This document shows, one piece after another, positions 38,138 through 49,094 of a stretch of 64,000 bases of DNA (positions are counted from its first letter, which is position 1; every line of letters begins with the position of its first letter). Position numbers and translations under genes: made by a program. Source of the stretch: Typha latifolia (lineage: Eukaryota > Streptophyta > Magnoliopsida > Poales > Typhaceae); assembly GCA_019914945.1 (NCBI GenBank), contig CM034111.1, positions 4,836,001-4,900,000 on the forward strand, read 5' to 3'. The notes below the pieces were generated by a model. It ran no database searches and had not been told where the DNA came from. It saw nothing but the letters and a program-made list of their open reading frames with translations.

Positions 38138-41100
38138 TTAGAAGATCTTGAAGAGAAGGCCTCCATGAGTGGCAAAGAACGGCGCGAACACAAGAGATTC
38201 GACTGCCATGAGCTTGATAAGGATGTTAAGTGATGGGCCAGATGTGTCCTTCAGCGGATCCCCGATGGTGTCACCGATCACAGCGGCCTTGTGGGGTTCC
38301 GATCCCTTTGGGCCGAGAGTCCTAGCATGCTCGGAAGCCCCAGCCTGACCATCAGAATACACAACTTAATGGTGCAGTCCTTTTGGGAGGTTCTAAGAAT
38401 TATGAGCTCAAGGAAGTGATTAGGAAATGTAAATTATTCTTCTACTTGAAATCTTAAGATAGTAAAACATTACCTCAATATACTTCTTTGCATTATCCCA
38501 TGCGCCGCCAGTGTTGGATGCAGAGATAGCAATCTGGGGAATTGAGAAAAGAAAATCATAAATTTACCGAAAAGCTATCCTCTTGAAACTGAAAAAAAAG
38601 CCAAAGTTGCATTCAAACCTGAACTCCGGAGACAAGAGAGCCAGCAAGAATGCCTGAAAGTGTCTCTACACCAAATAATGTTCCAACAATGAGGGGTGTG
38701 AGCATAACCAAAGCACCAGGGGGGATCATCTCCCTGATCGAGGCATCTGTAGAGATCTTGACACAGGCGGCGTAGTCAGGTTTAGCAGTTCCCTCCATCA
38801 GACCAGGAATGGTGTTGAACTGTCTTCGCACTTCCTCTACCATCTTTAGAGCAGCACTCCCAACACTTTTCATTGTCATGGCTGAGAACCAGTAAGGGAG
38901 CATTGCACCAACAATCAAACCGATGAAGACTTTCGGTGTGAGAACATCAACAGTTGCAATGGCAGCCCGACTCACAAAAGCACCAAAGAGAGCAAGGGAG
39001 ACCAGGGCAGCAGAACCAATGGCGAAACCCTGAAAAAGAAGCAGGGTAAATAAGAGAGAACTCGCAAATAATTTGAGAGTAGAGAAACAGTGAGTGGAAT
39101 ATGCTGAGTACTACATAGAACATAAAATCCAGAAAGAGCAATTACTTCATATATTTAATTGAAGAGTACAAGAGAAAGAATACCACCTAGTTATTATTTC
39201 AACCATTTGTTGTGAAATTCAGTAACTATTCAGAATTATTGTCAAGAGAAAGAAAGTTCACATGTTATGAGCGATCCTAACAAGAAAACTTCAGAACGAC
39301 CAGACTTCACTTTTGCAGGATTCAAATCATACAAAAACTGCATATTTAAAATCAGAGAAAAGAGAAGAAAATGAAAAGCAAATATGACCCATCATACCTT
39401 TCCAATTGCAGCAGTAGTGTTGCCTGCAGAATCCAGTGCATCAGTTCTCTCACGAATTCTGTGGCTCATCCCAGCCATCTCAGCAATGCCTCCAGCATTG
39501 TCACTTATTGGGCCATAAGCATCAATGGCCAGACCAGTGGCTATTGTGCTCAACATGCCAAGAGCAGCAACCGCTATGCCATACATGGCAGCAAAACTGA
39601 AACTGACAAATATGCTGACAGCAATAGCAAAAATTGGGATGATAACAGATTTGTATCCCAAAGCAAGGCCGAATATAACATTAGTTGCAGCACCTGTTCT
39701 GCAGGAGTCAGCAACATCTTGCACAGGACTGAACAAAAAAAAAAAAAAAAAAGATGAGGTATTGTTAAGACAGATACCAGCTCAACTGTTTCGAACAAAG
39801 GACCCAGTGAATTATAATCCAAAAGTATAAAGTAAAGTATTATGATTTGATAAGATAAAAAGAAAATCTTGAGCATATCCTGTCATGTCGTATAAATTGG
39901 TCGCTTACCTGTATGCATTGCTGGTATAATATTCTGTGACAAAACCAATAACTAGACCAGCCCATAAACCAATTGCAACACAGAGGAACAATTGCCTGCA
40001 AATTCCAGTCAGTAAATTAGATGCCATCAAAACCTCAAAGATCTAAAGCAAAACACTCACCAGCTAGCTACTTGTTTCTGGGTTCCAAAATTGAAGATAG
40101 TGAACTCATATGGGAGTGCTAGCCAGCTAACAATTGCAATACCAATAGTCATAAAAATGGTCGAGTATATGAGCTGCCACTTCAATTTTGGTTCTATCTG
40201 TTTCACTTCCTTTATTTCAAATTCAGTTGCAAAGAGTGTGGTAATCAAACATGCAATGATTCCCATGGAGCTGATAAGTAGGGGGTAGCACATGGCAGTA
40301 AAATCATGGTTGATCCCAAAAGAGGAAATAGATGCAACAACAAGGGCAGCGCAAGAAGATTCAGCATAGGAACCAAAAAGGTCTGACCCCATTCCAGCAA
40401 TATCCCCAACATTGTCCCCAACATTATCAGCAATCACCTGAGAGACATTTTTTTTAAACTTAAACAGGAATCCCAAATTGATGATCTTATAAACAAATGA
40501 ATTATATGACATCACTTAGCTTCATGAAATTAAGATTGCAGATCATAAATCAGACATATACAAGAGGTCATAAAAGCTATGCTATCTTACTGCTGAAAAT
40601 TAAAAACTTACAGCTGGATTTCTAGGATCATCTTCAGGAATGTTCCTCTCAACCTTACCCACAAGATCAGCACCAACATCAGCAGCCTTTGTGTAGATAC
40701 CTCCTCCTACTCTGCCAAAAAGAGCCATAGAAGATCCACCAAGGCCATAACCAGTAATAGCCTCAAAGAGACCTTCCCAATCATCACCATAGTATAACTT
40801 GAATAAGTTAATGGCAATGTAAAGCACCAAAAGTCCATTTGCTGCCAGCAAAAAGCCAATCACTGCACCAGAACGGAATGCAACAATAAAAGCTCTTCCA
40901 ACACCCTTCCTTGCCTCCAAGGTTGTCCTTGCATTAGCATATGTGGCAATTTTCATCCCAAGGAAGCCAGAGACCAAGGAGGTGATTGCACCAAGCAAGA
41001 AAGATACAGTGCTAAAAATGGCATTGGCAAGCGCAGATTTGCAATACTTATCCTTGCTGAAGGTGCAGGGCTGACTCTTTGTGCTGAAGCCCTCCACAGA

Positions 41101-43935
41101 GCCAAGGAAGAGGAAGATCAGGACAGCAAAAGCAAGCATGAAGATTCCAACATACTGATATTCAGTGAAAAGGAAAGAAGTTGCTCCTGTTATAAGAGAA
41201 ACCGATTGTAAGGTATCTTTTCTATCAATTGACTGTGACCCTTACTAATGCTAACTACATTTCTTTTAAAAAATAATACAGTTAGTCCCAGCTATTTGGG
41301 ACCAGCTAGGATTTTTCTTTCCCCCATTCATCTCTTCATCAAGCCAAATGTTCATGCCTTTTTTTTACTACTTCTCTGTCCTTTGGTCCTCTTCCTCCTT
41401 TGTCAATACAATTGAAATAGCATCTATCCTCTATCAAACATGTCCACACTATCTAAAAAAGTTAAAACAATGCATCTCGAGCAAAGCTCATATCTTGTTA
41501 ACAAAAACATATGCAAAAGTAGCACCGCACATATGGTTACAAGCAGGGCTATTAAGAAGTGGGAACCAAGGCATTGCATAAGCTTAGTTGGAACTTAATA
41601 TTAATAATTTAATTAATACTATCTCCAATCAAGATGACAATCAAGTGAAAATTTGCTAGCTGGTGTTCTGCTGATATATTTCAAACACCTCGTTTGTAGT
41701 CAAGGTGCTTGTTCATACTCAAAAGCTCATCAATTGTTGAGGAGTTTGCTTATGTGGCTTATGAGCTAGTTTGTAGTTCTCTTATGAGTTCAGTTTTGAC
41801 CACCTTTTTAGTATACTAATTTGTTTAAAAATTAATAATAGCAAGGCTGAAAGTATCAAAAAAGATTTGAACATAAAACTATTATATAGAGAATTATATA
41901 CAACACACACACACACATATTTATATATGTATATATATATGCATAAGTACATGTGTAATCTTTTCAACTTAATAGAAATATATAAATATAATATTTGTAT
42001 GATATCTACATATATGTGATATTTTATTACGAACTTAGTCGAATGATAACAAGCCTAACACGAAACAAACTCAACCTTGCTCGTGTTTGGCTCATTTTAC
42101 ATTTCGAGCTCACATTTTAGCTCATTTTCAGCCTGTTCCTAAATGAACAAGTTCATCTCGAAGAAAATAGTGATAGCCACAAACTCAAATTGCTCGTGAA
42201 CACCAAGCTAAATTGACAGTCCTTGTCACATATCACATTTGACTAGTTTAATAGCAGGGTTCATAAGAAATGACATAAAAGAAATATACTTAGTATAAAC
42301 AACATTAATGCCACCACGGTCAATGCCAAATAATTCTGCAACCAAAGCAGGAAATCCCATCAGCCTTGTCAGAGCTGATAAACTAAAACAACCAGAAAAC
42401 TTTTAATTAAAAAAAAATCAATATGTCAATCATCATTATTCATGTGCTACACAAGTTCCAAAGAAAGATGTACACAAATATCCAACTATTAAATAGAGCA
42501 AAGCAATATAATATCAGACAAAACGAGAAATGAAATTAACAGATTTGGGTTAATTTCACGTTACCACAATGTGATTTGACTCCATTGTACAAAAGTTTCT
42601 GTATTTTCAATGATAAATTTTAATATTATATCTTTGTTATTCAAAATCTACTAGATATTATTTTAGATATATTAAAAAATTTATCTAATCCTCTATAAAT
42701 TTATTTATAAGAAGATCTTTAAATTCGACCTTAATCGAATATGAAGGAAAACAAATTATTCCATTTTAGTTAAGATCTAAGGGCCTTAAATACTTAAGTT
42801 GAAAATAGATAGGATTTTATTGTAGATTTCGTGCAATGGAGCCAATCCATATGGGTAAAGTGTAATTTCCCATCAGATTTTTACTCGTAAGGACATAGGA
42901 AAAAAGTACAATGTTATAAGAAAACGAATCCAGGAGGAGGTAAAAGAAAATCTGATAATATAGCTTGCCTGCAAACGATCTGATGCAAGCGACACCATCA
43001 TACAACATAGGAAAATGCTTCCAATTCGCTCAAAAGCAACAAATCAAATGGCTAAAGCAATTTGATTACTTCAATCAACTCAATTTGTTTACTCAAAACA
43101 ACTCCTCAAAAGTTTTTTCAAGCACCGGATTCCTTAAAATCTTTTCAAGTAGGACGGATAAATAAAAGCCTCACTGAAGTTTACTTGACTACAATAAAAC
43201 CTTTCAGTTTGTAGCTATAAGGAACAATCCTTTGCAACTATAATATTATCATATTGTCATAAAAAAATGTCAACAGAAGCTGCAATATACTGCATAAAAA
43301 ATAGATCTAAAAGATACATAGGATAATCGAGAGTCACACTACATGACTTCATAGCAAATCTAAAATTAAAAAAGAAAAGGAAATGTGGGGACCCAAATGC
43401 AGCAACTTTAAGTCATCAAAGACAAATTAATCCTCTTCTAGAAATAAAAGTACGACCATAAAAAGTAAGCCACTATCCCAGATCTACAAATAACATATTT
43501 AATTTCCCTTCTGAAATCCGATAACACTTGAAGAACGAAAAAATAAAAACCCCAGGTACCAAAAGCATATAGCTCAAGCTTCTTAACAGAAGGAAACAGA
43601 TAAAAAATCAAATCTTTTCCCAAAAAATCGCATCTTTACTCGTTTTATCCAAAGGATCCAAGGAAAGCAGCCATTCCACAGATCTAATCACCTTCGGAGA
43701 TGGCGGTCTGGATGTCGGCGCACTTGAGGACGACGTTGTGGTCGTTGAGCCCTTCCTCCTCCTCGATGAGGTAGTCGGTGTAGTCATTCTTGCTGCCGCC
43801 TGAGCTCGACGGCTCAGGCGAGACCTTGACCCGCGACACCAGAAGCCACTGGACGAGCGCGAAGACGATCCCGACGACGGCGGCCGCCGGGATCAATATC
43901 TCCGTCAGGAGATCCGTTAGAATTCCCTCTCCCAT
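38138..43935 (-). CDS. AVP1-like: Vacuolar-type H+-translocating inorganic pyrophosphatase (type I V-PPase)
   Basis: Membrane proton pump that uses PPi hydrolysis to acidify the vacuole. Exons, 5' to 3' on the minus strand: 43692-43935, 40612-41186, 40061-40437, 39909-39995, 39398-39728, 38619-39029, 38474-38533, 38138-38344; 763 residues, in the normal 760-770 range. Catalytic motifs visible: [45 protein letters not shown], and near the end [17 protein letters not shown]. The K+-dependence determinant reads GNTTAA (Ala), so it should be the K+-dependent, tonoplast AVP1 type rather than the Golgi type II. The C-terminus [10 protein letters not shown] is typical. The start is the ATG at 43935 ([16 protein letters not shown]); the in-frame TTG just upstream is unlikely to be used. 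Intron 1 is 2.5 kb. No broken residue was seen. Confidence 0.97.
41281..41345 (-). mobile_element. SINE-like 3' fragment in pyrophosphatase intron 1
   Basis: On the minus strand the sequence reads aatgggggaaag, then a few A residues, then atcctagctggtcccaaata and gctgggact. It strongly resembles the two fragments at 12598-12757 and so represents the same SINE-like family, here in opposite orientation. The Au-type name is from memory. Confidence 0.5.
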
Positions 43936-43950
43936 TGCCGGATCCGGCAA
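43935..43950 (-). promoter_or_regulatory. 16-nt perfect palindrome abutting the pyrophosphatase start codon
   Basis: TTGCCGGATCCGGCAA is its own reverse complement and its last base on the minus strand is the A of the start codon. In the mRNA it could fold as a 6-bp GC-rich stem with a GAUC loop that covers the start. A functional role is only a possibility. Confidence 0.4.
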
Positions 43951-44039
43951 GAACTCCCACCAAATCCTTGACGGCGAAGGAGAGATGGAGAAACGAGGGT
44001 TTGGAGGAATTCGCTTCTCCCCTTCCCGATGCTTCTCGC

Positions 44040-44047
44040 TTTATATA
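44040..44047 (-). promoter_or_regulatory. TATA box of the V-PPase gene
   Basis: On the minus strand CTCTATATAAAG lies about 105 bp upstream of the ATG at 43935, predicting a leader of roughly 75 nt. An (AG)n tract (44095-44114 on the + strand) lies just upstream, as in many plant core promoters. Confidence 0.6.
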
Positions 44048-44666
44048 GAGTAACTCTTCACTTCCTCGGACTCACTCTTTTAACAGTAGAAAGAAAGAGA
44101 GAGAGAGAGAGAGAAGAGGTGTAAATAAATGATAGCGAAATTTACATTTAGCTCAACATATTGTTTGCTTATTACACTTTACACCTTTCAGTCTTTTAAG
44201 TAAAATTACGTTAAACACCCTTAACTATCGTCACTTTATTTTGTATATTATATCTCCTTAAAACTTTTCAAATTTTTTATTTAAAAGTTAATGATATTTA
44301 TGCTTTTTAATTTATAAAATTATTTTGAAATAAAATTTATTTTATCTTTTTGAAATTTCTGTTTTGTACCACCTAAGTCATTCTAAACTTTTTATCCAGA
44401 TATATATTTATTTAATAAAAATAAAATTATTTAAGTTATCTGCCATTTTTATTTAATATGCTTGTATTTATAAGGAAAAGTAACTTTGGCCTAAAGACTA
44501 AAGTGCATGGTGTAAAGTTTATTTATTTAATCCATCTTTTTTAAGTTTTAAATTAAACTTTTTGCAAATAACGATTAAGACGAAGGGCTTGGACTTCAAA
44601 ATGAAAAAAAAAAGGTGAAGGGCTTAAATGTTAAAAGAGTCAAATCGGCTCGAAAAGAAGGAATAT

Positions 44667-44717
44667 GCGACACGTGAGCTGGCGTTAATCCCACGCTTAA
44701 AGCGTTTTACGTGTCGC
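44667..44717 (-). promoter_or_regulatory. Inverted pair of ABRE/G-box motifs upstream of the V-PPase gene
   Basis: GCGACACGT (44667-44675, extending into the G-box CACGTG at 44671-44676) and its exact inverted copy ACGTGTCGC (44709-44717) lie about 730-780 bp upstream of the ATG. ACGTGTC is the core bound by ABA-responsive bZIP factors, which work best when paired. Stress or ABA control of V-PPase is known in plants; here it is inferred. Confidence 0.5.
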
Positions 44718-44923
44718 GTCTTGATTGGTGAAGATCAGAGGGATACGTTAAAGGGAACTGATCCGCAGGAGTAGCCGGTGGCGGAGCGGATAAGTTGGTA
44801 AAAGCGAGGCGAATAAATTACGGGCCGAGTTCGGATAAATGTCCAGAGAGGGAAATGGCTCGATAAATAACGACGCAATGCTGACGGTGGAGATCGTCAG
44901 GAGTGGTAATGGACGGTGGTGAT

Positions 44924-44946
44924 GGGGGGGGGGGGGGGGGGCGGGG
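44924..44946. repeat. Poly-G tract (18 G) with G-quadruplex potential
   Basis: Eighteen consecutive G residues (44924-44941), then C and four more G. Long poly-G is rare in plant DNA. It lies about 1 kb upstream of the V-PPase start, so it may be a distal promoter element or just an unstable homopolymer, with the exact length possibly affected by sequencing. Confidence 0.8.
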
Positions 44947-44949
44947 TTA

Positions 44950-46500
44950 AGGATATTAGGGCTGACGTGGGTGGCGTGAGGGAGATGCTCATCGAGTGGC
45001 GTGCCTCACCTTCCCTATCCGGGAGAGGATAACGCTATGTCGGATTTCTTATCCTTTATTCCGTCAAGTGAGAATATTTCCCTTTTAGCTTCGGGGTATA
45101 ATTGGAAGTTACAAAAAGTAAGGCTACGTGTAATAATTAGGGTTAATTTTATTTAGCCCCCTGAAACTTTTTTAATCACGTTGGCCCCTGTCCTAAATAT
45201 CTTTTTAGTTCAGATAGTCCATCCGAGTTTTTTTTATTATAAATAATTCTATTTAAACCTCCAAAACTATTACCTTAGCACTCATTTTACCGTTTACACC
45301 CCTTAAACTAAAATAATTTAATATAGAGAGTCGTAAATAGTTACTTTTTTTTTCACATTTTTCTTTCTTAGTTCAAAGAATACGTGTAAAGATTATATAT
45401 TAGTTTAGGAGTCTATATGAATATTTTTCTTTGCTCGAGGAATGTATATAAATAATAAAAAACTTTAGAGAATATATGTAAAAAATTGAGATAGTTTAGA
45501 GTGGCTAAATATAATTATCCATAATAACTATTATAATATAATGTTAGATGTCATGGATTTTGGCATTAGCAAGTTTGCCTTTCTAACTCATTTCTGAATT
45601 TTAAATAAGTTAGTTTAAATCGATTTAGGTTAATATAGTGTTTGAATGTAAATAAAATAATAGATTAAAGAGAAGATAAAAAGGTAGAGAATAATTAAAA
45701 TAATAATTGATTGAAGTGATATTTTTAAGTGCAAAATAATAATTAGATTTTATTTAGTAAATATAAAATATTAGGTAGAAAAGAAGACAGAGAAAAGGAG
45801 GCATTAAAAAAAGTGTAGCTTGGATACTACACTTGTATATCTCTCACTGTACCAGAATAAAATTATGCTTATTCTTTTACCCAAAGGCATAAAGTATTTT
45901 GCATTTAAGTTCCTCAAATCTCATAAAATTATAAAATAAAAGGAAAATTTGCATTATAATATAGCGAATACGCCCAGAAAATATCCCGAGTTAGATTTGA
46001 ACTAACACAGTCAGAATATTTTATTAATTAGAGAATTTTATTTTTAAATAATTAAAATACCCTTAGTATAGGTTGAGTAAGTATAACTTGGGTGAGAATA
46101 TTTTTATAATTTTCTTCGTATTGTTAACTTAATCTAGACGTTTAGTTAATTTTAGTTAACAAATCTAACCGCATAGAATTTTCTATACAAATTCGCTAAA
46201 TTATAGAAAAAAAAATTATAATTTTATTAATAGGCAAGGTGTCGAATGCAAATTTCTCTGTATAAAAAGAAAAATACTAATGTCATTGAAAACCATCTAA
46301 AAAAATAATAAAAAAAACACTAATAAGAACACAATGATACAATGATATTGATAGCATAAGAGAAGGCTTAGAAGATTCAATCAACCAAACAAAGATCCAA
46401 GCAAAAAAAAACCTATTGGAAATCTTAATCATAACAAAATATGGTTGCTTAGTTAGATATTTATTTGCAAGGTGCTTGCAAACAAACAAACAAATCTTGG
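44950..46500. other. AT-rich spacer
   Basis: No gene recognised. The first 130 bases are moderately GC-rich; the rest is strongly AT-rich without long open frames. Confidence 0.55.
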
Positions 46501-46502
46501 AC

Positions 46503-46527
46503 TCTCTCTCTCTCTCTCTCTCTCTCT
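46503..46527. repeat. (CT)n microsatellite
   Basis: About 12 CT dinucleotides on the + strand. It sits about 80 bp before the small ORF at 46604, a place where a CT-rich leader would be expected if that ORF is real. Confidence 0.85.
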
Positions 46528-46603
46528 TATTAAGTTTATATTTTGATTGAAGGGAAGGGAGTGATGGGAGGAGAGTGAATGGGATGGATAGGTGGGATTT
46601 GGT

Positions 46604-46765
46604 ATGGGTGGTCAAGGGTTGCAGGTGAAGTACTTCTTTTGTTTGGTTCTGGCCCTTGTGGTGGTACCAATCCTTGTTATCCCTCAAATCCAAGAAATAG
46701 ATGATGAGAGGTTTGAGGTTTATAATGTTTGGGGGTGGAGAGGGCCATGCATGTTTTATATTTGA
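46604..46765 (+). CDS. Candidate small secreted peptide (53 aa), unrecognised
   Basis: ATG at 46604 and TGA at 46763-46765 enclose 53 codons. After MGGQGLQVKY comes a strongly hydrophobic segment (FFCLVLALVVVPILVI, residues 11-26), like a signal peptide or single membrane anchor. Then follow an acidic stretch (EIDDERFEVY) and an aromatic, basic end (NVWGWRGPCMFYI). The ORF lies in a locally GC-richer island amid AT-rich spacer and follows a CT-rich tract that could be its leader. Three ATG triplets in other frames precede it within 45 bp, which counts against efficient translation. I do not recognise the family. It may be a genuine peptide gene or a chance ORF. Confidence 0.35.
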   Translation: MGGQGLQVKYFFCLVLALVVVPILVIPQIQEIDDERFEVYNVWGWRGPCMFYI

Positions 46766-47152
46766 TATTTTTTAAATAATTATAAAAAATAATTTCGCTT
46801 AGACCTTCTGAGTTACATCCTTGAATTAAAATTTTTATATAGGCCATCTTATTTACTTATTGTTAACAAGTATTAATGGAAAACATCGGATGAGCATCTT
46901 ATCGTCAACTTTTTTTTTTATCTTTCTTTTTGTTTCTAAATTAAAAGTAAAATAATTTTCTTTTACGATAAAAGAATTTTACATAGTTAAAAAAAAGATG
47001 AGAGTGTTTACATGAAAACATGTGTAGATATTCATTAAATAAATTTATGCTATAAAGTGAAAGAGGAAAACTCTAATTTATAGATGTGTATATACATCCA
47101 TTTTGATTAAAAGTGCAGTTTAGATCAAGTTCATTGTAACAAAGAAGTATTC

Positions 47153-47160
<8 letters not shown>

Positions 47161-47216
<56 letters not shown>
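47161..47216. repeat. Compound (CT)n(AT)n microsatellite
   Basis: About 17 CT units followed directly by about 11 AT units. Confidence 0.9.
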
Positions 47217-48294
47217 TAACTTTCTCTTATTTTTGTCTCAAATTATTAGCATAAATGTCAAATCTCAATCAATTTATAGATATTGGGCAATAAACCTCAA
47301 AGGTGGCTTGACAAGAGAAAACAACTAAACAAAGTTAGATGGTAATCAAATACCCCATGAAACATTATCTCAGTCCATTGTAGAAGAAGCAAAATTGGAT
47401 GCATCTTTAAATAAAACATGGTATTTGTCCATCTACATCATTGATGATACCATGATAGCACAACAAGATGCAAGTGAAAAGAGCAAATGAAAGCAACAAA
47501 TAAACCCTGGTAAAAGAGGAAGACCAAGAACAAAACCAAAGGGGGAATAGAGATTGGTGGTCTCTTATCCATTTGGACTTTCAGCTTGGTAAAGAGATTT
47601 GAGGATTGTGATGTTGGTCTGAGTTAAGTTGGCTCAATCAGGCTAGACTCATTCGTAAAAAGAACAAAGCTTGATTCATTAGCTTCGGCTCGGAATTAAT
47701 TTCAACCCTAGCATAGCCACCCAGACTCGATACAATAAAACTCAAAAGACAAATGTCAATCAAGCTTTGAATCAATTCAAACTTAAACTCAAGATATGCT
47801 TGATTGTGTTTACGACTCATTTAGGCTTCAGCTCAGCTCGACTCAGAATAGGTAGGAAAGCATAATAATATATGAAAGAAGAGTGCAACTTCCTGTACTA
47901 TATCTTCCTTCCTCTTTGCAAATTGCTATTTTACATACAAGAAAACACACTATCAACATCCACAATGTGTCAAGTTAGATCAAAATCCATGTACTTAGCA
48001 GTTAGTAGTCAACTAGAGCAAAGAGGCTAGTTTAGAAGGCATCCCACATGCAATCTTCTTCAATTCCTTTAGTGCATGACATTGGCCTATCACTAAGCAA
48101 TTGTGGAAGTTATGTGGTACATATCATAGGCTGGTTAATTAGTTTAAGAAGTCCTTTCTTGTGGTTGAGTACGTACTTAGTTGGTAGGACCATTTTGATA
48201 GTAATTGCTATCCTACTTAGTAGTTAGGCTTAAGAAAATTATCATTCAATTAATGGTAGTTTGAACTCAAGCATCCACGGCACATACTTTATTA
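47217..48294. other. Spacer without recognised genes
   Basis: Mixed-composition spacer. The part at 47560-47860 carries ctcaagcttg/ctcagctcgac-type words seen in old retroelement debris. No coding similarity was seen. Confidence 0.45.
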
Positions 48295-48297
48295 TAA

Positions 48298-49091
48298 ACC
48301 TCGTTTACTTGTATAATAAGAATATGCTTATTATAATATAAGCCTCGTTATATTAGTATAATTAAGTAAACAATCGCTTAGTCTTATACTAGTAGAGTAA
48401 TACCTATGTTTTAGATGGCGTTTAATTCTTGCATAAGTAATACTTATTCAAGAATTAAGATTCTCTTAAATATATTTTACACCAAACACTCAATTATGTA
48501 TATTTTTATCAAACTTTATAAAAAGTAAGTCAAGTGACAAGTTATACACAAAATCTTATCACAGGTAGAAGGTGCGATAAAGTTATATATATTTTCTAAG
48601 CGAGATTTTTAGTATAATTAACATACTTATTCATAGTTAGTAATCAAACACAAATTATTGTATAAACTTATTTAAGGTAATCATTACATTTTACAACCAA
48701 ACAATAAAATTAAGTAAAGTTATTATAGATATACCTAATTTACATTGAAGATGTGTACATAAAATTATCATTAAAAAATTTTATGCATGAACTAAACAAG
48801 GCTTTAATATTTATATATGTATTAATTATTATTTTACTCTTGAAAAGACGACAAATCAATCAACTATCATTTCAATCACTATCTCTTTTCTCTTTTTCTT
48901 CTCCCTCTTCTCATCATCTATCCATTATAATAGTTATTTTGGTTATCTATCGAACTATCATTTTAATTTTATGTCATACTAACTGTAATTATTACACACT
49001 ATATTAATATACAACTAAATACTAGAATAACTTATACTGGTATAAGCTTTCTTAACTACTAGTAGAAAAAACTAGCAAACGAACGAGGCCC
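48298..49091. mobile_element. MITE-like element with TAA duplication (PIF/Harbinger type)
   Basis: The left end reads ACCTCGTTTACTTGTATAAT and the right end, reverse complemented, GGGCCTCGTTCGTTTGCTAG. They share CCTCGTT-(C/T)G/AC-TT-like terminal inverted repeats. TAA occurs on both sides (48295-48297 and 49092-49094), the 3-bp duplication typical of this superfamily. Internally, tataagcctcgttatattag (48349-48368) echoes the terminal phrase. The interior is AT-rich with no transposase. Its length (about 790 bp) is at the upper end for MITEs. Confidence 0.55.
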
Positions 49092-49094
49092 TAA

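Noticed and set aside
46541..46560. miR159-like string (ttttgattgaagggaaggga)
   Set aside because: It differs from miR159 at key positions and no fold-back partner was seen nearby.
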